Notes: a model not told the origin generated them from the letters alone. A stretch of DNA of 64,000 nt from RUG334 sp045599645 (GCA_045599645.1 JAZRWI010000055.1:13536-77535), one strand, 5' to 3'; positions 41,556 through 51,255 are shown, counted from the stretch's first letter. Numbers and translations are program-made.

Positions 41556-42442
41556 AAAGGGCTAAAGTTTTACTTTGCATGGTTCTCTCATTACTCATGC
41601 TCGTAGACTACACTGTTTTCCAGCCTGCTCCAGCATTCGGTTCTATTAAGGAAAAGATTCAGTCTCTCGACAAGAAGAGCGTTCTTGTTGGTGGTGCTGT
41701 AGGTGTTGCTGCTGGTGCTGGTATTGCACTTGCTGCTCCAGCTATTGGTGGCGCTATTGCTAGTGCTGGTGGAATTGCTGGCGTTGGTTCAGCTATCGTT
41801 GGTGGCGTTGCTGCTATCGGCGGCGGTGTTCTTGGTGCTGTATCTGCATTCGCAGGTGCTATAGGTTCAGCTATTGGTGCCGTAGGTGGCTTCATTGCTG
41901 GTATCTTCACAAGCCCACTCTTTATACCTGCATTAGTTGTTGTAGGTGCTTGTGTTGCTGGTTACTTCATCTACAAGAAATATAAAGAAAAGAAAGCAAA
42001 AGCTGGCGAAGACAATTCAGTTCTTCCAGAATCTGAAACTCTCACCATCACACCAGGTGACTACCAGATGTCTAGCGTAATTCCTGCTGGCGAAGAAGAA
42101 CCTGTAAACGTTGGTGCTGCTGGTTGCGAAATCATCACAATCGGTACTGCAAATTCAGTAACTGTTTCAGACGATATCCCAGCTGCTGCTGCTCCAGAAA
42201 CTGTTTCAACAACTCTCAGCGCTGCTGAAGAAGCTGATGCTTCTGGTGCTGTTACCACTACTGAAAGTAAATCTCTCAAAGCTGCTCATGATCGTTATAT
42301 CGAAGCCTATCAGAGATATACTAACCTCGTAACTAATAGCGGCGGAGCTAATGGTAACGACGTTCAGGCTGCTCTTGAAGAATACAGAGAAGCTTATAAC
42401 GAATACGAAACCCTTCGTGCTACTGGCGCTGTTAACAATTAA
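41552..42442 (+). CDS. Gly/Ala-rich membrane protein, probably abundant
   Basis: The 296-residue protein has an N-terminal signal-like segment (about 5-25), a strikingly Gly/Ala/Val/Ile-rich hydrophobic region with glycine-zipper character (about 43-115), a further transmembrane segment (about 122-142), a Lys-rich patch, and a Glu/Ala/Ser-rich C-terminal domain with YREAYNEYETL near the end. No family was recognised. The restricted codon choice (GCT, GGT, GTT, ATC) suggests high expression. It has its own promoter and terminator. Confidence 0.75.
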   Translation: MKRAKVLLCMVLSLLMLVDYTVFQPAPAFGSIKEKIQSLDKKSVLVGGAVGVAAGAGIALAAPAIGGAIASAGGIAGVGSAIVGGVAAIGGGVLGAVSAFAGAIGSAIGAVGGFIAGIFTSPLFIPALVVVGACVAGYFIYKKYKEKKAKAGEDNSVLPESETLTITPGDYQMSSVIPAGEEEPVNVGAAGCEIITIGTANSVTVSDDIPAAAAPETVSTTLSAAEEADASGAVTTTESKSLKAAHDRYIEAYQRYTNLVTNSGGANGNDVQAALEEYREAYNEYETLRATGAVNN

Positions 42443-42466
42443 CATACCCATAAACTTATAAAGTAT

Positions 42467-42499
42467 GAAAATGCCACTCGTAAGAGTGGCATTTTTTTT
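42467..42499 (+). terminator. Rho-independent terminator
   Basis: Stem AAAATGCCACTC / GAGTGGCATTTT with a four-base loop and a long T run. Confidence 0.93.
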
Positions 42500-42553
42500 T
42501 GCTTTTTTTTCAAATATGTTATATAGTATAACCCTACAAAAAAGAGGTTAGAA

Positions 42554-45151
42554 ATGACAGAAAAATCTACATTATGGAATACGCTTGAAGGCAATCCTGC
42601 ATATAGTGAATATCTAATGCGGGCTTTCAAGTTGTACGAAAAAAGAAAAACTCCTGAAAGTCACGATGGTGTGAGTATGCTGGAATTCGCAGTTGGCCAC
42701 TGCACAGACGTAAAAGTTATACAATATATGGCCGAAAACAATTTTTGGCACTGCAAGGGCGAACCCTTTGATTTTGGTATTGCTGCCAGCGCCATTCTAA
42801 ATCCAAATGAAAAGATATTAGAATATCTAATTACCCAGGGACTTGATCTTGAAGAAGATAAAGAACATGGTTGCGGTCCATTGCACATTGCTTGCGCAGA
42901 TAATACTAACCCAAAGGTTATAAAAACTATTATAAAAGCTGGTGCAGATATAAATCTCCGTGAAACAGAAACAGGTGTAACTCCTTTTCTTATGGCTGCT
43001 TCCAAGAATACTAACCCGCAGATACTAAAGGTTTTAAAGAAAGCTGGGGCAGATGTTTTCGCCAAGACCAATGACGGTAAAAATGCTCTTCACATTGCTG
43101 CCCAGGAAAATAACAGCGCTGAAATTCTTGAAACCTTAATCGGTTTTGGTATTGATGTAAATGAAGAAGACAACATGGGTTGTACACCATTTATGTATGC
43201 TGTAACTAAGCCCGATGTGGAAATATTCAAGACTTTGATAAAATACGGTGCACGTCTTATAACAAAAGATAAGCTAGATCAGAGTCCGTTGTTTTATGCT
43301 GCTTATATGAATACAAATCCTGTTGTCGTAAGAACGATGATCAGAATTGGGTATCCAATAAATGCAAAGAACAAAGAAGGCAGAACTCCTTTGATGTATT
43401 CCAGCCTTAACATAAATGATGAAATAGCTGGAATACTTATTGATAACGGTGCAGACGTAAATGCAGAAGATTCTACTGGGAAAAAGGCGTTTTGCTATGT
43501 ATTAGAGCAGACACAGAGTACAAAGGTAGTAAAGAAGCTGGCTGCTTTAAGTAATTTTGCCAATGACGAACATGTAAGATGGTTGTTTCTTGCTGCTACA
43601 GCTGGTTATAATAACCTGATGATGCTTAAGTATGTTATTAAGCTCGGTGCTGATATTCATACCAAAAACTCTGATAACCGTTCTGTATTGCATTTTGCTG
43701 CTTCTTCAACTACTGATATAAAGGTTTTGCAATACCTTGTTAAATCCGGTCTTGATGTAAATGCTTTTGATGATATCAAGGCTACTCCATTCCTTTATGC
43801 TGCGAGAGGAAATCACCGTCCGGAAGTATTGATGGAACTTCTTCGTCTTGGGGCAAATCCTCATATTAAACATAATGATGGCCGTAGTGCACTTCATATT
43901 GCTTGTGAACAGAATCCTTCAGTGACAGCTGTTGAATTCCTGGTTAAATCAGGTCTGTTTGATATTAACAAAAAGGATGACTTGGGATTTTCACCATTCC
44001 TGTATTCTACAGCTAATCCAAATATATGCATTATGAAAATGCTGGTTAGGAATGGCGCTGATATTAAGGCTACTGATACTGAAGGCTGTAATGCTCTGTG
44101 CATAGCGGGTAGTAATGCTCAATCACCAGAATTTATTGATTACCTTGTTGATGAATTACATCTTCCTATAGATTCTAAGGGGAAGGGTGGATACGATGCT
44201 ATTTATTACTGCGCTTTCAACAACATATCCTTAGCAGTAATGAACAGTCTTGTGGAACATGGTGCAGATATTTTTAGATTTTATCAGAACGGCATGAATC
44301 TTTTGATGATTGCTTCAAGATTTAATATTAATCCTGATGTTGTAAGATATTTGGTAAATAAAGGAATAAAAATTGATCTTCGTTCACGCGAACCAGAGGT
44401 TGACGAAGAAATTCCACCTGATGCTGTAAAAGCTGATGTAATAAAGCAGCTTGAAGCTGAAGAAGAAGCCGAAAAACATAAGAGGTTTGTACCTTATAGG
44501 GATAGCTACAAAAAGGGTACAACAGCTATTATGCACGCAGCCTGCAATATTAATATTGAAGTCCTTGAAACTTTAATAGAGCTCGGAGCAAATATCCATG
44601 ATCATGACAAGTCTGGTAGGGATTTGCTTAATTATGCTGCAGGCTCCAATGAAAATCCTGTAATTCCGAAGATTTTGATTTCTAAGTATGGATTCAGAGC
44701 TAATCGTATAGATGAAAATGGCTCTACTGCTGTTTTCGATGCTGCTATGAATACAAATATAGAAGTGTTAAAGAGTATCCTGGAATATGGTGGTGACCTG
44801 GAAGCTCTTGCATTAGGCAATGTTACACCATTGATAATAGCATCAATAGTTAACCCGAACCCTGAAATGGTAAAATTTTTATTGGAACAGGGTCTTTCTG
44901 TTCATGACACAGATGAAAGCGGTATGACACCACTGCTTCATGCTGCAGCTACTGGTGATAATCCAGAAGTCTGCGAGGTTTTGATTGCTGCTGGTGCAAG
45001 CATTTATGATGAAAATGCACAGGGCAACAACGCAATAGCACTCGCTAGAACTAATCCAAATCCAGCGATGTATCCGACCATCATGAAGTATGCCTCAATG
45101 AACGTAGCCGCAGCTTCAACACCAACCCCAGAAGACACTATAATTAATTAA
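42554..45151 (+). CDS. Giant ankyrin-repeat protein
   Basis: The 865-residue protein is made almost wholly of about twenty ankyrin units of 34-36 residues. The consensus is GxTPFLYAA, a variable NTNPEVL turn, LLxxGADIN, so most repeats carry an N-x-N-P insertion in the first hairpin. An acidic, charged spacer interrupts the array at about residues 615-650. There is no signal peptide or membrane segment, so it is cytoplasmic unless exported by a dedicated system. GAGG precedes the ATG. It may be a binding scaffold or a host-directed effector; nothing nearby settles that. Confidence 0.88.
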   Translation: MTEKSTLWNTLEGNPAYSEYLMRAFKLYEKRKTPESHDGVSMLEFAVGHCTDVKVIQYMAENNFWHCKGEPFDFGIAASAILNPNEKILEYLITQGLDLEEDKEHGCGPLHIACADNTNPKVIKTIIKAGADINLRETETGVTPFLMAASKNTNPQILKVLKKAGADVFAKTNDGKNALHIAAQENNSAEILETLIGFGIDVNEEDNMGCTPFMYAVTKPDVEIFKTLIKYGARLITKDKLDQSPLFYAAYMNTNPVVVRTMIRIGYPINAKNKEGRTPLMYSSLNINDEIAGILIDNGADVNAEDSTGKKAFCYVLEQTQSTKVVKKLAALSNFANDEHVRWLFLAATAGYNNLMMLKYVIKLGADIHTKNSDNRSVLHFAASSTTDIKVLQYLVKSGLDVNAFDDIKATPFLYAARGNHRPEVLMELLRLGANPHIKHNDGRSALHIACEQNPSVTAVEFLVKSGLFDINKKDDLGFSPFLYSTANPNICIMKMLVRNGADIKATDTEGCNALCIAGSNAQSPEFIDYLVDELHLPIDSKGKGGYDAIYYCAFNNISLAVMNSLVEHGADIFRFYQNGMNLLMIASRFNINPDVVRYLVNKGIKIDLRSREPEVDEEIPPDAVKADVIKQLEAEEEAEKHKRFVPYRDSYKKGTTAIMHAACNINIEVLETLIELGANIHDHDKSGRDLLNYAAGSNENPVIPKILISKYGFRANRIDENGSTAVFDAAMNTNIEVLKSILEYGGDLEALALGNVTPLIIASIVNPNPEMVKFLLEQGLSVHDTDESGMTPLLHAAATGDNPEVCEVLIAAGASIYDENAQGNNAIALARTNPNPAMYPTIMKYASMNVAAASTPTPEDTIIN

Positions 45152-45180
45152 TAATTCATAATTCATAATGCATAATTATT
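45148..45180 (+). repeat. Heptamer array ATAATTC / ATAATGC
   Basis: About four units beginning at the stop codon of the ankyrin gene, in the same orientation relative to transcription as the array after the DUF456 gene. Confidence 0.8.
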
Positions 45181-45221
45181 TTGTTTATAGCAGTGGATGC
45201 AGAATGGTGATTTAATACGCT

Positions 45222-45262
45222 ATTGGCTGTTGGCTATTAGCTTTTAGCCGAGAAAACAGCAG
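45222..45262 (+). repeat. Heptamer block GCTATTG / GCTGTTG / GCTTTTA
   Basis: Five units end in GCCGAGA, matching the blocks at 36780-36910. Confidence 0.7.
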
Positions 45263-45330
45263 TTGCTTGCTATGGGTATCAATTGCCAGTTGATAGTGCA
45301 GGGCAAACCTCCCTTGGTCCCTCCTTAAAA

Positions 45331-45476
45331 GAGGCTGTCTAAAAACTCGATTTTATGCATTCAAAACAAGTTTCTTCTAAAATCAAAACCCTCCCTACCC
45401 TCCCTTAAAAAGGGAGGTTTTTAGGAATCTACTGTACATCGGGATTTTTACAAATTTCTAGTTTTGGGACAGCCTC
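45331..45476. mobile_element. MITE-like element with terminal inverted repeats
   Basis: 146 bases start GAGGCTGTCTAAAAACT and end, on the other strand, GAGGCTGTCCCAAAACT, flanked by a direct TAAAA that may be the target duplication. Inside is a strong hairpin (AACCTCCC/GGGAGGTT type), and the outer flanks CCCTCCT / AGGAGGG also pair. No ORF. It is the best copy of the element also seen at 18667-18751. Confidence 0.72.
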
Positions 45477-45575
45477 TAAAAAGGAGGGTTAAGACATCCT
45501 CACTTAAAATTTTACAATCTAACTTTCGCATAGCACTAAAGTTGCTTAAAGCAGTAGAAACTAAAATAAACAAAT

Positions 45576-45678
45576 AATTCTCCATTCTCCATTCTCAATT
45601 TTCCATTCTCCATTCTCCATTCTCCATTCTCAATTCTCCATTCTCAATTCTCAATTTTCCATTCTCAATTCTCAATTC
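45576..45678 (-). repeat. Heptamer array GAGAATT / GGAGAAT (minus strand)
   Basis: About 14 units such as ATTCTCC and ATTCTCA on the plus strand. In the sense of the rsmD transcript (minus) it reads as the same family as 26995-27030. Confidence 0.9.
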
Positions 45679-45724
45679 AGGTATTAGCAGCGAGTATTTC
45701 GAAGCAGCAGAAAAACAAAACAAT

Positions 45725-45788
45725 CAATTATGCATTATGAATTATGCATTATGCATTATGAATTATGAATTATGAATTATGCATTATA
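45725..45788 (-). repeat. Heptamer array ATAATGC / ATAATTC (minus strand)
   Basis: About nine units, inverted relative to 45148-45180 and lying downstream of rsmD. Confidence 0.9.
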
Positions 45789-45833
45789 TCTAGGCTGGTT
45801 AGGTGGCACCAATTTCAATATGGAGAGTATGGA

Positions 45834-46391
45834 TTATTCTTTATCTGCCATGCGAAAGTAGGTGCAGACTGTGGCGCCGTAGAAGCGTTCATCAAGAAGC
45901 TTGTAGTCTGGGTTGTTTTCTACTCCGATGATGTCTTTGATCTGGCGTTCGATGATAAAGAGCGTATCATGAGTAAATAACGGGCACTGTGGGATATACT
46001 TAAGAATTGGATCCAACAGGCCTTTTAAATATGGCGGGTCAATAAATACAATATCAAATGGGTCTAAAGTAGAAGTCTGCAGGAACTTCATAACATCCAT
46101 ACAGAATACTTCTGCCTTGTCGTCCAATTTGCACATAACAAGGTTTTCTTTTATAGTTTTGGCACATTCCCTGGACATATCGACGAAGGCACCATAGCTG
46201 CCGCCGCGGCTCAAGCCTTCGATACCTAGATTCCCTGAACCTGCGAAGAGGTCTAGAAAGCGGGCGCCATCAACCAATGAGGCTATAATATTAAAAGTGG
46301 AGCCTTTTACTTTGTCCATCGCGGGGCGGGTCTGACCACCACCGGGCATTTTCAGAATTCTACCTTTGGCACTGCCGGTAATAACACGCAT
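45834..46391 (-). CDS. rsmD: 16S rRNA m2G966 methyltransferase
   Basis: SAM-dependent methylation of G966 in 16S rRNA. The 185-residue protein has RVITGSAKGR at the start, the RPAMDKVKGSTFNI segment, SAM motif I LDLFAGSGNLGIEGLSRG (about 46-63) and the catalytic FIDPPY (about 116-121). It lies six bases after the recG stop with no clear ribosome site, so it is probably translated by coupling in the recG-rsmD operon. Confidence 0.92.
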   Translation of the reverse strand: MRVITGSAKGRILKMPGGGQTRPAMDKVKGSTFNIIASLVDGARFLDLFAGSGNLGIEGLSRGGSYGAFVDMSRECAKTIKENLVMCKLDDKAEVFCMDVMKFLQTSTLDPFDIVFIDPPYLKGLLDPILKYIPQCPLFTHDTLFIIERQIKDIIGVENNPDYKLLDERFYGATVCTYFRMADKE

Positions 46392-46397
46392 GATTAA

Positions 46398-48506
46398 TTA
46401 ACCACCTTCCATAAAGGTTTTGTAGGACTCACCAAAGGAGCGGACCATCTGCTGATGGAACCAGTCGCGAACCTCCGCTGGGTCGATTGTAAGTATTTCA
46501 AAAGCTCGTTTTCTAGCATTTTCTACAAGCTTCTGAGGAATTCTATGAGAGAAGCACGGGTGACCTAAGCCACTCTGACGGGTGCCAACCAGGTCTCCTG
46601 GACCTCTGAGCTTAAGGTCTTCCATTGAAAGCTCGAAGCCGTCATTGGTTGAAGCTAGCACATCTAGTCTTTCTGCATTTTCGTCATTATGGGAAATGAG
46701 AATGCAGGTTGATTTATCAGAACCGCGGCCAACTCTGCCCCTTAGCTGGTGGAGCTGTGAGAGACCGAAGCAGTCAGCGTTTTCAATAATCATTAATGTG
46801 GCATTTGGATTATCTACACCAACTTCTACAACTGTGGTCGCAATAAGGATTTGCAGTTCACGGTCCTTGAAGCTTTGCATGACCGTTTCTTTTTCATCCC
46901 AGGTCTGAGCACCTGTAAGGGTAGCATAGGTTGCATCTGGAAGCAAATCACTGACTCTATCTGCAGCTTCTTCAACTGAAACCCAGTCTCTTTCATCTGA
47001 AAGCTCAATAAGCGGGCAGACTATATAAACCTGATTTCCAGCAGCAAGGGCTGCTTCTATGTCTGGAACAACCGCCTTAAAGCTTCGTTCAATTCTGGTG
47101 GAAACAGGTGTTCTGCCAGGTGGCATTTCATTGATTATACTTGTATCCATATCGCCAAATATTGTCAGTGAAAGGGTTCGAGGGATAGGCGTAGCAGAGA
47201 GCAGAAGCTGATTTGGGTTACTTCCTTTATTGAAAAGAAGTCTTCTGTGATTAACACCAAAGCGTTGCTGTTCATCAATGATGCAGTAACCTAATTCCCT
47301 GAACTTTACATTTTCAGAGAACATGGCATGGGTTCCGAATACAAAGGTTGCAGCGCCAGTTGCTATTAAATCATTGGCAAGGCGCTTTTCAGCAGTTTTC
47401 TGGCTGCCGGTAATAATAACAGCTTTATCAGCGAACTGTGGGAAAAACTTTTTGAAGTTTATTAAATGCTGTCTTGCTAAAATTTCAGTTGGTGCCATGA
47501 AAGCGCACTGGTAGCCAGGGGCAAGCTCAAGGCAGAAATGAAGCATTGATAAGAAAGCAACTAAGGTTTTCCCGGAACCAACGTCACCTTGAAGCAGGCG
47601 GTTCATAGGGGGTCTGGCCTTATCTTCATTTTCAATAGGCGTTAGATTATTCTTAAGATCAGCCACAATTTCGCTCAAGGCTTCAGTCTGGCCATTAGTC
47701 AGCTTGAAGGGCAGAGGGTAGGGCGATTCAAAGCGTGGTGGCTTACTGGAATCAGGCATTGTTAAATAGCCTGTGAGATGTTCACGTCGTTTCAGAACAC
47801 CAATCTGAAAGAGAACCTGGTCGAAGAAGGCAAGGGTGAATTTGGCTTTCTGAAGGCTTTCTTCTGATTGAGGTCTGTGAATTTCAGCTATGGCTTCAAT
47901 TATTTTATCAAAGGCAGTGCCTCTTAAAGCGCCTGGTAAAGAGTTTCCCCAGTCGATATTGTCAAGAATCTGTGCAATGAGCTTGCGAAGGCCTAAGGGA
48001 GAGATGTGAGCCTCAGCGAGTCTAGCATTAGAGGGGTAAATCGGGGTAAGCACATCAGCGCGCTGGCCATTTGCTTCTTCTATTCTTTCAACTTCAGGAT
48101 TGTTGATTATAAGATTATTTCCAACCTTGCCAACAGTTCCAAACACCCAGTATTCAACATTAGGTAGAAGTTGCTTAGTTAAATAGGTTCTATTAAACCA
48201 TTTTGCCGAGACCTTCCCGGTTTTATCGTAAAAATTAGCGGTAATTACAGTGAGACCACGGCGAGCAAAGGCTGATTTAATGGATTCAAGAGTGACACGA
48301 AGTAAGCACATTTTCCCGTTTTCAATCATGGAAACAGGGGTAGCTTTACGACGGTCCTGATATTTGGTCGGGTAGAATCTGAGAATGTCGAAAACACACT
48401 GGCAACCAGCTTTGTTAAGGGCCTCAGCTTTCTTAGGGCCAACCCCGGCAATATTGCCTACCGGATCGTCTAATATAATTTTTGTATTCTTTACTGCTCG
48501 TGCCAT
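46398..48506 (-). CDS. recG: ATP-dependent DNA helicase RecG
   Basis: Branch-migration helicase that rescues stalled forks. About 702 residues: helix-hairpin-helix-like GVGPKKAEAL near the start, an OB wedge domain (about 60-150), P-loop LLQGDVGSGKT, APTEILARQH, helicase motif II IIDEQQRFGV (usually DEQH), LSATPIPRT, and the C-terminal QLRGRVGRGSDKS plus TRQSGLGHP. ATG 48506 is chosen because a TATAAC box ends seven bases before it (leaderless geometry); a TTG at 48563 overlaps an intergenic hairpin and is disfavoured. Confidence 0.93.
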   Translation of the reverse strand: MARAVKNTKIILDDPVGNIAGVGPKKAEALNKAGCQCVFDILRFYPTKYQDRRKATPVSMIENGKMCLLRVTLESIKSAFARRGLTVITANFYDKTGKVSAKWFNRTYLTKQLLPNVEYWVFGTVGKVGNNLIINNPEVERIEEANGQRADVLTPIYPSNARLAEAHISPLGLRKLIAQILDNIDWGNSLPGALRGTAFDKIIEAIAEIHRPQSEESLQKAKFTLAFFDQVLFQIGVLKRREHLTGYLTMPDSSKPPRFESPYPLPFKLTNGQTEALSEIVADLKNNLTPIENEDKARPPMNRLLQGDVGSGKTLVAFLSMLHFCLELAPGYQCAFMAPTEILARQHLINFKKFFPQFADKAVIITGSQKTAEKRLANDLIATGAATFVFGTHAMFSENVKFRELGYCIIDEQQRFGVNHRRLLFNKGSNPNQLLLSATPIPRTLSLTIFGDMDTSIINEMPPGRTPVSTRIERSFKAVVPDIEAALAAGNQVYIVCPLIELSDERDWVSVEEAADRVSDLLPDATYATLTGAQTWDEKETVMQSFKDRELQILIATTVVEVGVDNPNATLMIIENADCFGLSQLHQLRGRVGRGSDKSTCILISHNDENAERLDVLASTNDGFELSMEDLKLRGPGDLVGTRQSGLGHPCFSHRIPQKLVENARKRAFEILTIDPAEVRDWFHQQMVRSFGESYKTFMEGG

Positions 48507-48542
48507 AATAACGTTATAGAACTTATCAAATAAAAGGGTTAA

Positions 48543-48561
48543 GGGGAGTATATTACTCCCC
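48543..48561. other. Short palindrome between the HEAT-TPR gene and recG
   Basis: GGGGAGTA-TAT-TACTCCCC, 8-base arms with a three-base loop. It lacks an immediate T run, so it is a weak terminator or an operator; it lies just upstream of the predicted recG promoter. Confidence 0.5.
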
Positions 48562-48589
48562 AATCGGTTCTTGTTGAAGCTTCTGGTGA

Positions 48590-50992
48590 TTATCTTTCTG
48601 AAGAAGCATAACCAAGAGCAGTCTTAGTGAAAACATAACCCTTCAGGATTTGCTTTATGGCAACTTCCTGCTGCGGCGACTGAGAACACATCTTCAAAGT
48701 GAGGTCCATAGCATTGAAGGCTTCCTGAGGTTTGTTTGTGTAATTATAACAGTATGCAAGAAGAATGCTGGCTTCAATGTCTACTGGAGAAATATCAAGA
48801 GCCTTATGCAATACAACAATGGCTTCATCAAACTGATGCAGCTGCATGTGAAGAGCAGCAAGCTTCTGATAAATAACAGGGTTACGTGGTGAAAGGTCAG
48901 CAGCTCGTGTTAAAAGCTTGATACTGTCGCTGTATTTGCCTGCAATCTGATAAATCTGGGCAAGAAGCAGGTAAGCGCCAAGAATCTTCGGGTAAATGCT
49001 GAGTGCTTTTACAAGATACTGCAGAGAGGTTTCATATTTGCGTGCGCAGAAATAAATGGTCCCAAGGTTAAATAGAGCCTTAACTATGTTCGGATTAACT
49101 TCGAGGGCGTCCTTATACAATCTGGCAGCTTCATTATTGCGCTTAAGCATGAACAGCATATTTGCGTGGGCAAGAAGTGCTTTGACATGCTTCGGTGATT
49201 TTTCATGAATTGCATTGAAGATTTCTTCTGCTTCGTCATATTCCTTTTCGGCAATAAAGTCTGCAGCCTGGGTAAGTTCTTCTGCAAAGCTGTTATCAGG
49301 AAGGATTTCGTTACTGATAAGAACTGGTTTCGGAGCTTCTTCAGTGCTCTGGTTAATTGAATCTGTAGGAAGTGATACTTCTTCTTTGACTTCTTCGCGA
49401 GAGGCTGGAAGCTGTTGCTGCTTAACTGCTTCTACTGCTGGTTTGGTTTCAGGAACACTAGTTGTTGCTTTTGCAGCGTCTTCGGCTTCTTCTGCATTGA
49501 GTTTGTTGATTTCATCAGGATTATCAATGAGTTCAGCAATGATATTGTTGATGGTATCACACATCTGCTGGTCATTACTGATTTCCTTGCCAATTTCGCC
49601 AAGAACGAAGGTAGCAGACTGAATAAGCTTTTTGTCATTGCTCTTGAAGAATCCGCGGAGATTGTCTAATACAGAATATTCACCCCAAATCCAGAGGGTT
49701 CTGATTGCGGTGCTCTTAACGCGGTTGTCTTCGTGGCTAAGTAGATATTTCAAGCGGCCAAGAAGTGAAGTGTCCGGCTTTTTGCAAAGCTTAACCAGTG
49801 CGTCAATTGTATTTGAAATAACACGTGGGTCTTCACTGCTAAGATAACCTGATATTGCAGGAACTGCTTCTTCATTACCCAATTGGCCAAGGCATGAAAT
49901 ACATGTAGCTTGAACAATGTGGTTTTCTTCTTTAGGAAGATGATTGATGAGATGTTCATAAGCAACGCCTGGTGAGCATCTTGTTAAAGCCTGAATAGCT
50001 TCTACGCGAACGTCAAAGTTCGGGTCGTTAAGCATTGGAACAAGATTTGGTGTTGCTTCAGAAAGCTCTATCTTTCTGATGGCATTTGCAGCATTTCTTC
50101 TTACGTCGGAATCTTCGTCCTTAAGGGCTTTTGAAAGAAGGTGAATAAACTTCGGGTCATTGATTTCACCGATGGCGTAGGCAGCAGAGGCACGATACCA
50201 TTTGTCGCCATGTTCAAGCATTCCTGTAAGGGTTTCAGAAACATCGAAATCACCATATTTCCAGATTGCCTTAGCAACATTAGCTCTAACACGGTTATTG
50301 GGGTCTTCAAGATATGGCTGGAGAATACCAACTATTGAACCGGATTTAATGCCTTCAATAGCTTCAATTGCGTTTGCTCTGACACGTGGGTCTTCATCAC
50401 GAAGTGCCCCCTGGAAAACTGGCATAAGCTTGTCGCTGGCCATCATTCCCAGTGCCATAATTACAGAAGCTCTGATGCGGGCATTCTTTTCCTGGGCATA
50501 CAGTCTCTTTAAAAGAGCGTTGGCCATCCAGTTCTTAATTTTGCCAAGAGCAATGATAGCGCCAATAATGGAATCTTCTTCAAAGAAAATCATGGCGTCA
50601 TCGACGATTGTTTCTTGGCTTGTGGTAGCAAGGTTAGAATCGATATAATTGTTGAGGGCTTCCATCAGAATGTCGAAGGCTTCAGGATTTTCCATCATGC
50701 CTAAAGCGCGGGCAGCATTAAAACGGACTTCCTGACTTGGGTCTTTTAAGGCATTTATCAAAAGCTTAACAGACTTGCTGGAATCGATATTACCAAGTGC
50801 AAGGGCCATAAAGTCCTGCATATTGTCGCTTTCATAGGTTTCAAGCAAAAAGTCGGTTGCTTTTTCACCTTTGAATTTGGAAAGAGCAATAGCTGATTCT
50901 CGGCGCTGGTTATAATCACCTGCTAAAAAGTTGTGTATAAGCTTTGCCAATAACGGTTTTATGTTGTTTTCGACAATTTGATTAGCTACCAT
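48590..50992 (-). CDS. HEAT-repeat / TPR fusion protein A
   Basis: The 800-residue protein has no signal or membrane segment. Residues about 15-465 are some 13 HEAT/PBS-lyase-type repeats (DEDSDVRRNAANAIRKIE-like units), 480-570 is a Glu/Pro/Ala linker, and 575-790 is a run of TPRs (NNEAARLYKDALEVNPN and similar). The architecture is the same as that of the protein encoded at 53399-55558 inside the PilT cluster, and this gene is divergent from that cluster across 263 bases. A scaffold for the PilT-family ATPases is a reasonable inference. GAGGG lies eight bases before the ATG. Confidence 0.85.
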   Translation of the reverse strand: MVANQIVENNIKPLLAKLIHNFLAGDYNQRRESAIALSKFKGEKATDFLLETYESDNMQDFMALALGNIDSSKSVKLLINALKDPSQEVRFNAARALGMMENPEAFDILMEALNNYIDSNLATTSQETIVDDAMIFFEEDSIIGAIIALGKIKNWMANALLKRLYAQEKNARIRASVIMALGMMASDKLMPVFQGALRDEDPRVRANAIEAIEGIKSGSIVGILQPYLEDPNNRVRANVAKAIWKYGDFDVSETLTGMLEHGDKWYRASAAYAIGEINDPKFIHLLSKALKDEDSDVRRNAANAIRKIELSEATPNLVPMLNDPNFDVRVEAIQALTRCSPGVAYEHLINHLPKEENHIVQATCISCLGQLGNEEAVPAISGYLSSEDPRVISNTIDALVKLCKKPDTSLLGRLKYLLSHEDNRVKSTAIRTLWIWGEYSVLDNLRGFFKSNDKKLIQSATFVLGEIGKEISNDQQMCDTINNIIAELIDNPDEINKLNAEEAEDAAKATTSVPETKPAVEAVKQQQLPASREEVKEEVSLPTDSINQSTEEAPKPVLISNEILPDNSFAEELTQAADFIAEKEYDEAEEIFNAIHEKSPKHVKALLAHANMLFMLKRNNEAARLYKDALEVNPNIVKALFNLGTIYFCARKYETSLQYLVKALSIYPKILGAYLLLAQIYQIAGKYSDSIKLLTRAADLSPRNPVIYQKLAALHMQLHQFDEAIVVLHKALDISPVDIEASILLAYCYNYTNKPQEAFNAMDLTLKMCSQSPQQEVAIKQILKGYVFTKTALGYASSER

Positions 50993-51239
50993 AAAAAATA
51001 CCCTCTTATTTCGTTATGCAAACTAATATATCAAAGATTTCAGTAGTAATAAAGAACTACTTTGTGAATAATTATAAAGAAGGAAAATGAAGCTTTATTA
51101 TGTGCTGATTAATTATTGCTGCATTTATTCCTTGACGTTATAAACATCGGCTATAGATAATCACTTTGTTATATAAGAAAGCTTGGTTTTAAGCTTTTAA
51201 TTCAGTTGATTTCAGCTTGTTTTTTTTGCATTGAAAGTA

Positions 51240-51248
51240 TGTTATACT
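51240..51248 (+). promoter_or_regulatory. Extended -10 box of the PilT cluster
   Basis: TGT-TATACT ends seven bases before the ATG at 51256, so the cluster mRNA is probably leaderless. The gap from 50993 to here is AT-rich and otherwise featureless. Confidence 0.6.
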
Positions 51249-51255
51249 AAAATTT

